The position numbers were made by a program, and so were the translations under genes. Below are positions 1-10,238 of a stretch of 49,030 bases of DNA, in pieces; position 1 is the first letter of the stretch; each line of letters opens with the position of its first letter. Below the pieces are notes generated by a model. That model searched no databases and had not been told where the DNA came from. It saw nothing but the letters and a program-made list of their open reading frames with translations. The DNA is from Gamarada debralockiae (lineage: Eukaryota; Ascomycota; Leotiomycetes; Helotiales; Hyphodiscaceae). The stretch is from the NCBI GenBank assembly GCA_002803225.1, contig NXFV01001991.1, positions 1 through 49,030 of the forward strand, read 5' to 3'.

Positions 1-457
1 CTAAGAGAATCGCTCGGTCAGCGAACGCATTCTCTGCCGCATTTGCTAATTTTTGGATCTGGAGTTTATAACGACAACTAAGGTCTCTGTCTTGTGCAAT
101 ACTCTCATTGATCTACCTCTGTAAGGACATCAACCCTTCTGAAAGGTTTGGGAGTTTTAGGCTGCTACAGCTGTAAGATATTATTATGTTTCTTGGTCTC
201 AATGGTTATGGAATCAACGTGCAGCTCTAGTTTTGGATATCTTTTAGTATCCTATCTGGATTAAATGGTTGCAGTACAGTTTTGAATTAACCAGATATAA
301 TATTTCGAGAAGTGGGAGCTTTATGCTGTGCAATTCGTATATGAGGGTGAAATGCTCCTTTCTGATTATATTGGAATGTCTCTAATATAATCTTTTAACT
401 TCTTTACAATAAGCCATTTTCAGTTGCCCAAAGATACCAATATTGTATGTGAAGCTT
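1..457. other. No gene seen; AT-rich left flank
   Basis: No reading frame with recognisable protein features and no RNA gene was seen. The stretch is moderately AT-rich and leads into the 21-bp tandem repeat. Confidence 0.5.
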
Positions 458-520
458 GTGGGATATATGTGACAGGAGGTGGGATATATGTGACAGGAGG
501 TGGGATATATGTGACAGGAG
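458..520. repeat. 21-bp tandem repeat, three copies
   Basis: Three head-to-tail copies of a 21-nt unit (core GGGATATATGTGACAGGA) sit at 458-478, 479-499 and 500-520 and look identical. On the minus strand they would read as a repeated SCHIYPT heptapeptide, but no gene context supports translation. It is a short minisatellite, about 90 bp left of the Tc1 element. Confidence 0.9.
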
Positions 521-612
521 CTGACAAAGGATGATATTGTTTTGTAGCAGAACTCCATTATTTCAAGGGATTCGTGTGTGCCAAATCCATTATTAATCAA
601 ATATCCTTGGAT

Positions 613-641
613 CACCAGGGGGTGCAGGAATTCGCTCACCA
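613..641 (+). repeat. Left terminal inverted repeat of the Tc1/mariner element
   Basis: This 29-nt sequence matches the reverse complement of 2058-2086. It marks the left end of the transposon and would be the transposase binding site. Confidence 0.9.
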
Positions 642-709
642 CCGTAGATTAGCCGAGAACGCCAAAACCTCAAAATAAACAAACCTATCTTTCTACTTTT
701 AACCTTAAT

Positions 710-1990
710 ATGGCAGTCAAAACACGCTCTAATCGCTACCATACTCCTCCACCTGATAAATACAATCCTAGCGTACGTACCAGCCGCAAGAGACAGCGAT
801 TCTATGATGCCTGGGACCACAGATCACCCACGCAGTCTGTCAGAGCATTGGAACGCGAATTTTCACTTGCTCACCCACAAGGCCAGCGCTAGCTTGATCA
901 ACGCACTCAATATGGCACTCCTGCCTATCGCAGGACGCGCAAGCTATCAAAGAACCTTAGTAGACGTTCTAAAGTCTCTGAAGAAATGTGTCAGATGCTA
1001 GTTTCACCGTCCAAAAACCTAGTCCGCGACCAGCAATATGCAGCTCAAATTGAGTACTATAAGATTCCAGTCAAACCACGCCAATTGCAAGACAGGCTCA
1101 AGAAACATACAAATAAAGGGCAGCGGTATAATCAGGTATATGTCAAGAAGGAAATTCGCTGGCAGAATCAAGGGGAAAGGATCTATTATAGCGCTGCGCA
1201 CCTTCATGATACTATTGACAGCTACTGGCAGTATATCTACTTTACAGACGAGGCGTATATAGACCTATTATCTCAAGGCCAAGGCCATATCCTTCGCGAG
1301 CAAGGTCACTGTACGGACCCAGAGAATATCCAATAGCGCGGCGAGAAGAAAGGTGTTGCTTTGCATATTGCAGGCTAGTGCAATTAGTAGGAGAAGTGTA
1401 AGAAGCTGGAGTTCTATAATGATGAGAAATCATATATTGAGAAGCCTAAAAAGCCTCCTAAGCCTCGCAGGCGCCCTACCACCGAGACAGAAGAGGAATA
1501 TGCTGCCAGAGTAAGGGAATGGGAGGCTAGTATTGGGCATGAGAAGGAAGTCAAGCCCCGCGGCAATACTATGACCCAGAAGTACTATATTAAGCGCCTA
1601 CTTCCTGTCTATGTAAAGGCTATTCACTAAGCACGTCTACGACCAAATGGAGAGCTTAAGCCGTGGGTATTGCAGGAGGATGGTGACCCAAGTCATGGCA
1701 AGAAGAAAGAGGGTCTTACGCAATTGTATTTACGCTCTAATTAGATCTCAACTCTCAAACACCCTCCCCAATCTCCTGATCTAAACCCTATAGAGGCATG
1801 CTAGAATATTCTAAAGCAGAGAGTGCGCAAGAGACTGTGGCATAGCCTAGAAGAGTATAAAATGGTGATTCAGGAGGAATGGAGCAAAATCACTATGGAA
1901 GAGGTCCGTGCGCGCATTGCAGAAATGCCAGAAAGGTGCAGGAAGGTCGTAGAGGCTAGGGGGCTTCCTATTAAGAGTGATCTGTGGTGA
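710..1990 (+). pseudogene. Tc1/mariner transposase pseudogene
   Basis: A single uninterrupted reading frame runs from the ATG at 710 to the TGA at 1988, about 426 codons. It is broken by eight in-frame stops (893, 1334, 1376, 1385, 1388, 1628, 1742, 1802), with no frameshift needed. The DDE signature is visible in order: YFTDEAYIDL, then QEDGDPSHGK, then the Tc1 hallmark SPDLNPIEA. The family cuts and pastes DNA at TA sites. Every stop is TAG or TAA and none is TGA, as expected from C-to-T changes of CAG/CAA or, on the other strand, of TGG codons. The stop at 1802 sits where Tc1 proteins have Trp after NPIE. This is typical of repeat-induced point mutation, though the mechanism is inferred. 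Confidence 0.92.
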
Positions 1991-2057
1991 TTAAGTCCTG
2001 CGTTGTGATAATAATTTAATTAAAAGCTGTTTTGGTAATAAATTTGGTGTTCTCGGC

Positions 2058-2086
2058 TGGTGAGCGAATTCCTGCACCCCCTGGTG
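2058..2086 (-). repeat. Right terminal inverted repeat of the Tc1/mariner element
   Basis: Reverse complement of the repeat at 613-641. It marks the right end of the transposon. Confidence 0.9.
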
Positions 2087-2394
2087 GATTGTTCTTTGCT
2101 TGAGCTTTGGTCTGTGGGTCGAAGACATGTTAAATACAGTACAAACTAATAGCCATAGAGAATATCACTAAGGTATAGATAAAGTATAGCGTAAAAAAGC
2201 AAGGTGCGAGATAAATGATAATTAAAACGCAATTGATAAGCCTTTATATAAGTTGTTTGGAAGAAAATATGTAGATTAGAATTATGAAAGGTTAACTGTA
2301 AGATTAGAACGTTATAACTAAAATAATATTATTGTGTTGAGATATTTGTGATTTAGAAATGCGAGTGGTAAAATGACAGGATTACGGTTACGGC

Positions 2395-3090
2395 TTAGCA
2401 CATCCGAATTCGGAATTCGGGCGGTTTTGTACTAAATGGTTCCCCAATCAAGAGTTCGAGCAAATGGAGTGGCGAGATAGCAGGGCTATCACCAAGAGGT
2501 TCTCCTACGGTAACATGAGAGAGATAAGTATAGTCGTTACTGCTCTGAGGAGCTGAAAGTCGTGTCGTAAAGTTTTCAATGATTGACGCCTGTCCAATCA
2601 ACAATGACCCTGGACAATAAGCTTTGCGCCACAGGGCGTAGGCAAAAAGGTCACCAGGTTCTTTGGAGTTTCAACACTGATGCGAACACCCATCCATATG
2701 AACTTCATGAGTAACGGAAATACATTCACTGCCGCGATAATATAAGGAGAAGGGTTGGGACTGCATATGAAGGTCTAGGTCTAGATGTCGTAGAACTGAT
2801 GCCCACAGCGGTGATGAGATCTCAGAACCATATCAGTCTGCGCATTGGCCGCCAACGCTAATCTTTCGTCACCTGTTCGATCAGGTGAATGACGGCGAAA
2901 GACTGGATGACGGCAATGAAGATCTCGGCAACGATAATATCCGTGGCAACAGAATTTGAAAGCTTGAATTCCCCATCCTTCGAACGACAGCATTCCTCGT
3001 CTTTGGAGGTGGGCAATTGAAAGAAATAATTTTCGGGTGCCTTCGACAAAGGTGAGAGATCCCCACCTCTCAACGACACCTGTATCATCT
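2395..3090 (-). pseudogene. Unrecognised, possibly decayed membrane-protein gene
   Basis: Several short minus-strand frames look protein-like but do not join with clear splice sites. One (3088 to 2858) ends in a hydrophobic helix-like stretch (IIVAEIFIAVIQSFAVIHLI). A second, around 2750-2620, contains VNVFPLLMKFIWMGVRI. A third runs 2604 to 2395. They could be exons of one decayed membrane protein or chance frames. No family was recognised. Confidence 0.2.
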
Positions 3091-3099
3091 CTTCATTAC

Positions 3100-3662
3100 T
3101 TGAGAGCTGTGATGACAGAACGCCCCTTTAAATAGCAAGAAGTTGGGAAAACACCACGACTCACTAGCCAACTTAATCAATCTCACATTCACATTCAAGT
3201 CCAAATATTAGATGATCAAAGGTAATGAATTCCTATTCCAATCAACCAAAGCAGGAAACCCAATCTCCCACATCCCCAGTCATATACACATCAGACGCAA
3301 AACAAAAACTACATCAGACAAAAAAAGCAAGAAAGCATCAAAATAAGCGGTATCCTCGGTCACGCCTCAACGCCTTTCCCCTTCCGAGACCAGGCACAAG
3401 AACGAAACGACAACGGGAAACAGCGAATGATGTGAATGAATCCGTACCCCTTCTGATATATCCAGCTATCATCTGCCACCGCACTCTTTGCACAAGCTGC
3501 TATGAAAAGCAGCCATGGAAATTAGGAGCTTGAAAACCTGGAAAACAATACGCAATCATATCCTTTTTCGGCCCTACTGACCCCTTTGTACAACATTTCC
3601 TGCTCTTTGTTCATGAAGATGGCGGCACTTGCCGATATATGCAGCATGTGGGGAGTGCGCGT
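3100..3662. other. Intergenic, no gene recognised
   Basis: A 102-codon plus-strand frame at 3225-3533 is rich in Lys, Arg, Ser and Pro, has no motif and no neighbouring exon, and is probably chance. The rest is the 3-prime flank of the minus-strand gene ending at 3663. Confidence 0.4.
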
Positions 3663-4817
3663 CTATTTCTTGATGATAGCTTCGTACAATGTGACCAATG
3701 CACCGATGCCAGTTCCGACCAAGACACTTTGCCAGCCTCCGTAAAGTGCAGAGTTGATGCGAGCGACGTGCTCGAGATCAACGAGGCCACCGAACGTGAC
3801 GTCCTGGCCAAAGATAACGAACACCAACAGCGCCTTCACGATGTTGAAAGTCAATGGATCGAAGGGATAGTTGAAGTGGGCAGTGTGGCTGCTTCGGCTT
3901 CTTGGCTTGCTGGTCAAATTAACGAAATAGGCCGTGAACAGGGGAATAAAAATCGTGGTGAAAGCCCAGAGAGTAGCGGGCCCCCAGAACGAGCTCGTCA
4001 AGAGTAAGAAGAGATCGGGGATCTTGACTGCATATTCGCTGGTGTTGATATATTTGATAGCTGGGACCGTGAACGCGTATCGATCTGCGAGGATTTCTTT
4101 GCGGAGGAAGAAAAGCTCGAATGCGGTAACGATGGCGTGGACAGCGGTCACTGTTGAGAGGGTCTCACGCGCCGCTTGTGCGGTCTCAATGATGCCCGAT
4201 TCTTCGTACACGTCTGCAATCTTCGATCGGATTACAGCAGTTCGGCGATCAATCGCATCTGCGACGACGGCTGGTGATGGTGGGAGAGGCACGTTTGACG
4301 CGAAGGACAGGTTCGAGAGAGCAGAGGCGCGTCCTGGTGTTCGCGTCAAGGCAGATCGGGCGCGAGTAGTAACTGGCTCAACTTCTGAATCGTCGCTGAA
4401 GAAAAGTCAGTAAGTCGCATTTACAACAGAATTGGGCGCATTTGAAGCGAGTGTTGACTTACGTCGCGAGAAGCTCATCGGCGGCCTTAGTGACTCTGCG
4501 TCTGACCGACTTCGCCGTGTTCTCAACATCCGACAGCGCAGAAGCTTCCTTCTTGACGGGCGAGCTCTCCGAACGTCTCTTGTTGTAATATGAGGTGAAT
4601 CGCGTGTCGTTCTGGTATTGTGACTTGTTCTTGGTGAGGTGATCATCGAGTTCGAGCTCGAGTTCGGTTTTCTTCAATCCATCATGCCTGCAGGAAATGT
4701 TAGCTATGCGCCGAGGCGGATAGGAATGTGGACGTCTTACTCGAGACCCAGCGATTCTGCAAGCTCGGCAAGTTCTGCCTTCTTCTGCTTTGCGAGGAAA
4801 TTTGATACCCCAGACAT
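3663..4817 (-). CDS. SAP-like domain, multi-pass membrane protein (uncharacterised)
   Basis: Three exons join in phase: 4817-4741, 4687-4463 and 4395-3663, giving 344 residues. The introns are 53 and 67 nt with GTAAGA/GTAAGT donors and CAG acceptors. Residues about 7-45 (core FLAKQKKAELAELAESLGLE) look like a SAP/HeH helix-extension-helix, a fold that usually binds DNA. A charged Ser/Arg-rich linker follows to about residue 180. Four or more hydrophobic segments lie near 182-198, 229-243, 247-265, 293-308 and 325-342. SAP/HeH plus membrane helices recalls inner nuclear membrane proteins of the Heh/Src1 type, but I see no MSC-like domain, so that location is only a guess. The start is the ATG of MSGVSNFLAK, the only one that keeps the SAP helix in frame. 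Confidence 0.8.
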
Positions 4818-5724
4818 TGTTATTGAGTTCGGGTGGTACGCGCGCGTGCGATTTTTTGGAGGTGCGGTCAGTGGGCTCGTGAGTTGAGGATGCGATTATG
4901 GAGAGCTCGTTTATGCGATTCTGATGCAATGAGTCTGAGCACTGTAAGAAGGCGAAATTTTGAGTTGGGATGTTCAATGTCGCGATGTTGTGAAGAAATG
5001 GCGGGGGCTGGAAAGTGGCTGGGATGACTTTCGCGGGAAGGAGGGATTGTCCGTGTTGATGTAAACAAGAAGGAAGCTTTTAGCGCTTGCGCAAAAATAA
5101 GCCAGCCACGTGATTATTCCAATCTTGAGAAGGTGCTGAGCTGCTGAGGTGAGGCTTTCTTGAAAATGACGAGTTTTGTAGAATTTTTGATTGAATTAGT
5201 TAAAAGTCGGTGTGTTGATGTGCTGGCAAAAAATCTGCTCTTTGAAAATTGTGAGGCTTGAATGCGCCCTTTCGTCATGGTGAGCGTAACTACCGAAACT
5301 TGACAAATATGACGAGTTTTGAGAAGAATGTTGAAGTTGACACTCTACTTCATCAATTGGAATATAATATATCAATCCTTCTGTTCGTTTCTGTGAATGA
5401 TATTCCGGATAGAGGATCATACAGCTCGATCACGGAAGTAAAGCGAGCCAGCGGGGCTCTTGTATCCAAGGAGACACTCTTCAGATTTCTGATCACTGAA
5501 AAGGCCTGAAAGTTTAGTATTTATATCCCAATTAACTCAGTGCTCTCTCGCTCTATTGTCTGGAAGCCAGTACTAAGAAGTCTCTCTGCCTTGACTCTCG
5601 AGAGTCAGAATTCTCTACGCCCAGCGAACACAATACATGGGAATCATATCTACCGTCTTTACGAGCATTCCCAACCAAAACGCCATCTAATGCAGCGGTA
5701 TCTCCCAAATCTAATCCACAATAT
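4818..5724. other. Intergenic between SAP-like gene and P450 pseudogene
   Basis: This stretch holds the upstream region of the minus-strand SAP-like gene and the 3-prime flank of the P450 pseudogene. Short frames at 5196-5509 show no motif. No RNA gene was seen. Confidence 0.4.
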
Positions 5725-7717
5725 TCACAAATCTCTCCTCTCCCTTCCTCACAATCATAACAGGTATGAATCCCGAATGCAACCTCAACGTAATAAGAGT
5801 AGAAACAGTCTTCATTCTCTCTCTCGCCGTCTCTTGCGCTTTTATATACAGTTCCTTTTTCCTTCATTCGACATCTTAGCCACTTCACCATCCTAGCCCA
5901 CTCATCAACTGCTATCTCAATCGAATAATTCTGGAAAATCACAGCTACACACCTATGAGCGTCCCTTGCGCTAATCGTCTGCCCAAGCAAGACCTTCCCC
6001 TTCTGAGAAGGGTAGATATGAACCTCGTACTGATCGGAAGAGTTGTGCGTGTGTATCTCGGCCTGTGAATCCTTGGAATTCGCTGTCATCTTCGGACTCA
6101 GTTGCACTATTAGCTTGTTGGGTGCATCCGCACTGGATCTCAGAAGCCATGTTTCCGGACAGAAATCATCGAGATCATTATCTTTGTCCATAATTTCGGA
6201 GGGCTGTGTAGGCCGGTATTTCGGATTTCTCTTGAGCAGGCGCGGTGCACAAAGCCACGTGAGCTCCAGCCAGGAATGTGATTTTCTTCCCATCAATCAC
6301 AAGCACTTAGTCTGAAGGCGAAGTGACGATTTCGGGGATTGCTATGCCTGGTGGCATTAAGCGGAGCTGCTCATTCATGACAGCTCCTATGATGCTACTA
6401 AGTAATTTGTTGATATTCGAGTCGTAATCCAACGTCCCTGGATCCGAGTGGCAGAAAATGGATTGTACTTCCTTTTGCAGTTCGATTAAAGAGAAATGGA
6501 CCGCGTTAGCGGTTGTCTCGTGACCAGCTACGATCATCACGAATGTATTTCCGAGGATATCTGCGTCGGACGGAACGGGCCTCCTCACTCCTCCCGTGTC
6601 GGCTCCGCCCGATGACGGGTTTTCAGACCCTCCTGAGTTTTCTCCTATGTTGTTTTGACGAGTGAGCCTAGGATATCCATTCCCTCACTCTTCTTGCCCT
6701 CACGAACTTTCTTAAACTTTTTGATCGAAGAGTTCGGCCATGTGTTGGCCCTAATTAGCAGAGGATTCGTCTGCTAATTGAGCGCCTTTGCTTGGGATTC
6801 GTTCTATTCACGTCAGTGATTGAAGAGCTTTGCAGAAGAGTCCAAACTTACTCAGCAATCAGTTTGGAGTAAAGAGGGTCCACAATAGCTGCTCAAGTAG
6901 CGTGCTCAAAGCATCCCAGAAACTCATCGCATGACCCTCGGGAGGTTCATGACTGCTGTAACCCGCCTCCGTCTCACTCAACTTCTCCTTGGTCGTCTCT
7001 CTCGGCCACACAGCCGCACTCAGAACCCAATCCTACTCATAATATGCAACGTCAAACGCTGTGTATCCATCCTCCAGCGTGGTATTCCCCTTCCCATCTG
7101 GACCAGTTCCGTTCAGCATCCCCCGAGCCTGCTGGCAGCACTCCGCAACACCAGCTCATTATTATTTTCGTTGAAACACGGCGAGGAGACCTTTGGATGC
7201 TGTTTCCACTCGATTCCTTCTGTGCTTATTATGTTCGGGCCGTATAATTTGAGGATCTTGTATGGCTCTAGGTTTTGGGGTAGGTCTCGCGTCGGGTGGT
7301 AAATTGGCGTACTGCTTCTGGGGTGGAGACGCAGACGTTGAGCCAGTCGGGTGATACTGTGACGAAGGCGTCACCGTGCTTCTTGAAAGGCTCGTAAGTC
7401 AGGTTCCAAGCCCAGCCAGTTTGCTTGTTGTCCTTGTTTGAAACGTACTCAATCCAGTCATCTGTCAATGATTCCGGCAGTTTTCTGAGCAATGGAATCC
7501 ATAAGTCGTTCTTCAGGAAGAAAAAAATATTGTAAACACAACAGCTGGGCAGGGGCTAGCATTAAAGCATTGGCTGATGGGAGCTGGACTTACGAGCAAC
7601 GATGTGGGGCAGACCTGAGCGTTTGGCTGCAGCAATGTTCTTTCAAAGGCCCATAACATTGTAATATACCAAATAAATTGGAATGGCGACCAATATGAGA
7701 GTAAGAGCTAAAACCAT
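5725..7717 (-). pseudogene. Cytochrome P450 monooxygenase pseudogene
   Basis: P450 sequence runs the whole length but in shifting frames. From 7717 there is a membrane anchor (MVLALTLILVAIPIYLV) interrupted by TGA at 7645. The N-terminal region follows (7492-7268, with WAWNLTYEPFKKHGDAF), then a frameshift near 7270 into LKLYGPNIISTEGIEWK and another near 7140. The I-helix AGHETTA and K-helix ExxR (NEQLRL) lie at 6588-6307. After a stop and a shift near 6260 come RNPKYRPTQPSEI, the remains of the haem-loop PFSEG split over two frames, then AVIFQNYSIEIAVDEWA and a tail ending near 5725. The haem-ligand Cys is not recoverable: Leu codons occupy its place. The family oxidises lipophilic substrates at the ER; this copy cannot. 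The 247-codon frame at 5553-6296 is only its out-of-frame C-terminus. Confidence 0.9.
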
Positions 7718-8817
7718 TGTTGCGGTTTTGAGGTCCTTTCTAGGCAGTGAGGTTTAAAGAAGGATCTGGGCAAAACTCCCTAAGGTCCGGGAACAGATTG
7801 TTTAAGGATTGGAGCATGGCATCATTTTAAGCCTAAAACTCGAAGGAATATAAAGTGAATCATGACGAGAGAGATATTTGAGAGAGATACTTGTAAACAG
7901 TCGTGACGGCAACGTGCTAGGGAGCTAGCTATTCCTTAGACATGGAAGCCAACGCACATGGGTCGGTTCGGATTGCTCTCCACCTATTTCGAATGATCCA
8001 TTGTTTGGAATGTTTTGCATTTTGGTTTGTTGCTAATCGTCGGACGAGGAGAGTTTTCGAGAGATGTGGTTAAATTGTCGTAGATCCACAGCCACGGCCA
8101 CGGGCTGGGTTGATGATGCTTGCTTCTGTCGTACGTTTAACGTGGATGTAGAAGAATACTAGATTGCTAGATTGAAATGGAAAACGCTCAGACGCGGTGA
8201 ACGATTCGTAATCTCATGAGAGGATGCTGGCGTTTACTTCAACGCCAGCCTCGTGAGCCACTCTTCCCTTGCAAACCGCTCTTGCCACAAGCGGAGCGTA
8301 GGCTCTAAAGAAACTAACGGTTGGTTCTCAGTGATCGATTAGATCCGAGATATCAAGAATAATTTGTAGCTATCCGAATAGGTTGGGTTTTAATCGTTGA
8401 AACAGACAGCCACTTATATGTCATTTCCCAATTATACAGGATGGAGAAAGAAAATCGCCGTCTCAAAGTACACAAATTTGCGCTCTCGCTTGAAGTCCTG
8501 TACAGTGTCCACCAGAAAAAGAGGGAAGGCAAGACCACTTCAGATTTTCCCACTTCTTTGAAATATGATCCTCAAATAAGCAAACATTTGTAGCCATTCA
8601 AAAACTGAAATGGAATCAATATTTTCATCTTTTCCGAATTCAAGTCATGATTTTCTCTCCAAACTTCGATTTAAATCACGTGATGGCAGACTACTCTACA
8701 TTAGGTATTGGCGTTTCGCTTAAACACCCACACTGCAATTTTCATCTTTGAAGGAAATTCGATCAACGACGACGACACGAACAACACACATTCCACGACC
8801 ACCGAACATTCGTCAAG
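7718..8817. other. Intergenic: P450 upstream region and eL42 promoter region
   Basis: No gene was recognised. The last 100 bp before 8818 is the promoter and 5-prime UTR region of the ribosomal protein gene; no specific control element was identified with confidence. A short minus-strand frame at 8353-8553 has no motif. Confidence 0.4.
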
Positions 8818-9544
8818 ATGGTACGTACTGATTATTTCTATGATATGCACTCCCGAGATGTCGTGGACGTGATGGAGGGTAACGGAGGAACGATTGGCGG
8901 CGCTGGGCCGATTCGACTCTCGAAGACGAATAGCGATTGAGAAGGCCGACTTGAATACTGTGAAATCCCTTCGAATACGATCGCATCAATCACCGGCATA
9001 TCGAACTCTTCCTTCCCAGTGTCTGCCAGATCGAACGAGGAAGAGAGGATTCGCAGGGTTGACGTGGAATATTTGCGCCAGAAATTACACGAAACAGAAG
9101 CTGACCACAAAATCTTCACAGGTCAACGTCCCAAAGACCAGACGCACCTACTGCAAGGGCAAGGACTGCAGAAAGCACACCCAACACAAGGTCACTCAAT
9201 ACAAAGCCGGAAAGGTAGCCTTCTCACCAACCCCGAATACGAAATCCATCTAACAAAAGTGAAGGCCTCTCTGTTCGCGCAAGGAAAGCGTCGTTATGAT
9301 CGCAAACAATCTGGATATGGTGGTCAAACGAAGCCCGTGTTCCACAAAAAGGCCAAGACTACGAAGAAGGTTGTATTGAGATTGGAATGTACAGCGTGCA
9401 AGACGAAGGCACAGTTGGCGTTGAAGCGATGCAAGCATTTCGAACTTGGGTATGATTCCATTTTGCTGGTAAATTTTCGAGAGGAAGAGCTAACTTTTGG
9501 GCAGTGGTGACAAGAAAACCAAGGGTGCTGCGTTGGTGTTCTAG
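8818..9544 (+). CDS. RPL44: 60S ribosomal protein eL42 (L36A/L44 family)
   Basis: Four exons (8818-8820, 9122-9214, 9265-9449, 9505-9544) give 106 residues, the usual eL42 length. The first exon is only the ATG, followed by a 301-nt intron; the others are 50 and 55 nt. The protein begins [16 protein letters not shown] and carries two CxxC-type pairs (YCKGKDC and ECTACK) that bind zinc in this family. It ends [13 protein letters not shown]. eL42 sits near the E site of the large subunit and is part of the cycloheximide pocket. Residue 56 is Pro (in QTKPVFHK), the drug-sensitive state known from yeast. Gene structure and product are close to certain. Confidence 0.97.
8821..9121 (+). other. Long first intron directly after the eL42 start codon
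   Basis: A 301-nt intron (GTACGT donor, ACAG acceptor) begins at the base after ATG. It is about six times longer than the other two introns. Long first introns are common in fungal ribosomal protein genes; a regulatory role is possible but not shown. Confidence 0.9.
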
Positions 9545-10238
9545 ATGTGCTGCGCTGCTATAACAATTCGATTTTCACATGGGCATAGCATGGACGGTTG
9601 GTTTTGCGTGGATACATTGGCTGAGAGATGGAGCAAGGGACAACCTTTTGATTGAGGGTCCATGTACCTTATTCGAAATTGCCAAGGCATAGCAAAATCT
9701 GCTGATACCAACTTTGAGTGGCAATATGCGCGATGTGGCATGGCGGATACTATGAGAACTGAGTGGAGATGGCTTTTGGTCTTCGAATTGTGCAGAAGTC
9801 TTTGGATTATCCTGCTGCTCAACTGCGGAGAATTTGCTCTTGGAGTGGCTTTGCCCTTCCATCTAGCCTTTCCTTCTACCGTCCTTTCTCAGTCCGTCGT
9901 CTCCCGAAGCTTCGTTCTCTTCGATTTCCTTAATTCTTACTGTCATGATTCCAGAAGCGCTAAATATTAATACGCTGATCCTAGGCTCGTGAAGGCCGCA
10001 ATTCAGTACCATCAGCTGGGAAGAGACTTCCTTTGGGAGGATATGCTTGCTCCTTTTCCAGGAGCGAGTGATCCTAAAGGGTCAAGCCGATTATTCTAAA
10101 ATCAATTGCAATCTAACAATGACCTCTCTTCTAATTCACGCAGAAACCCCAGTCTATTCTTTTGCCATCCATACTCTCCTTCAATCCACCCCACGATTTC
10201 TTCCACCCATCACCTTCGATCCCTTCCCAATCCCTCAT
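9545..10238. other. Intergenic between convergent genes, nothing recognised
   Basis: The eL42 gene and the minus-strand 2H phosphoesterase converge on this stretch. It should hold both 3-prime UTRs. Short frames on both strands show no motif. Confidence 0.4.

Larger units (their letters stand above)
611..2090. mobile_element. Tc1/mariner-type DNA transposon, inactive
   Basis: The element is bounded by near-perfect terminal inverted repeats. The left copy is at 613-641 and its reverse complement at 2058-2086; both contain CACCAGGGGGTGCAGGAATT. A further 10 bp match (AGCCGAGAAC) occurs just inside each end (651-660 and 2050-2059). Between them is a single broken transposase frame. A clear TA target duplication is not visible at the outer edges, so the exact termini are uncertain by a few bases. 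Length is about 1.48 kb, normal for the superfamily. The element is probably non-autonomous now because the transposase is dead. Confidence 0.9.

Noticed and set aside
3934..4413. 159-codon plus-strand ORF
   Set aside because: It is antisense to the long third exon of the SAP-like membrane protein, which has phase-consistent splicing and clear hydrophobic helices.
5690..5800. CxxC...CxxC zinc-ribbon-like motif
   Set aside because: In another frame the same DNA reads as the P450 C-terminus (FIPVMIVRKGEE). The cysteines are out-of-frame chance.
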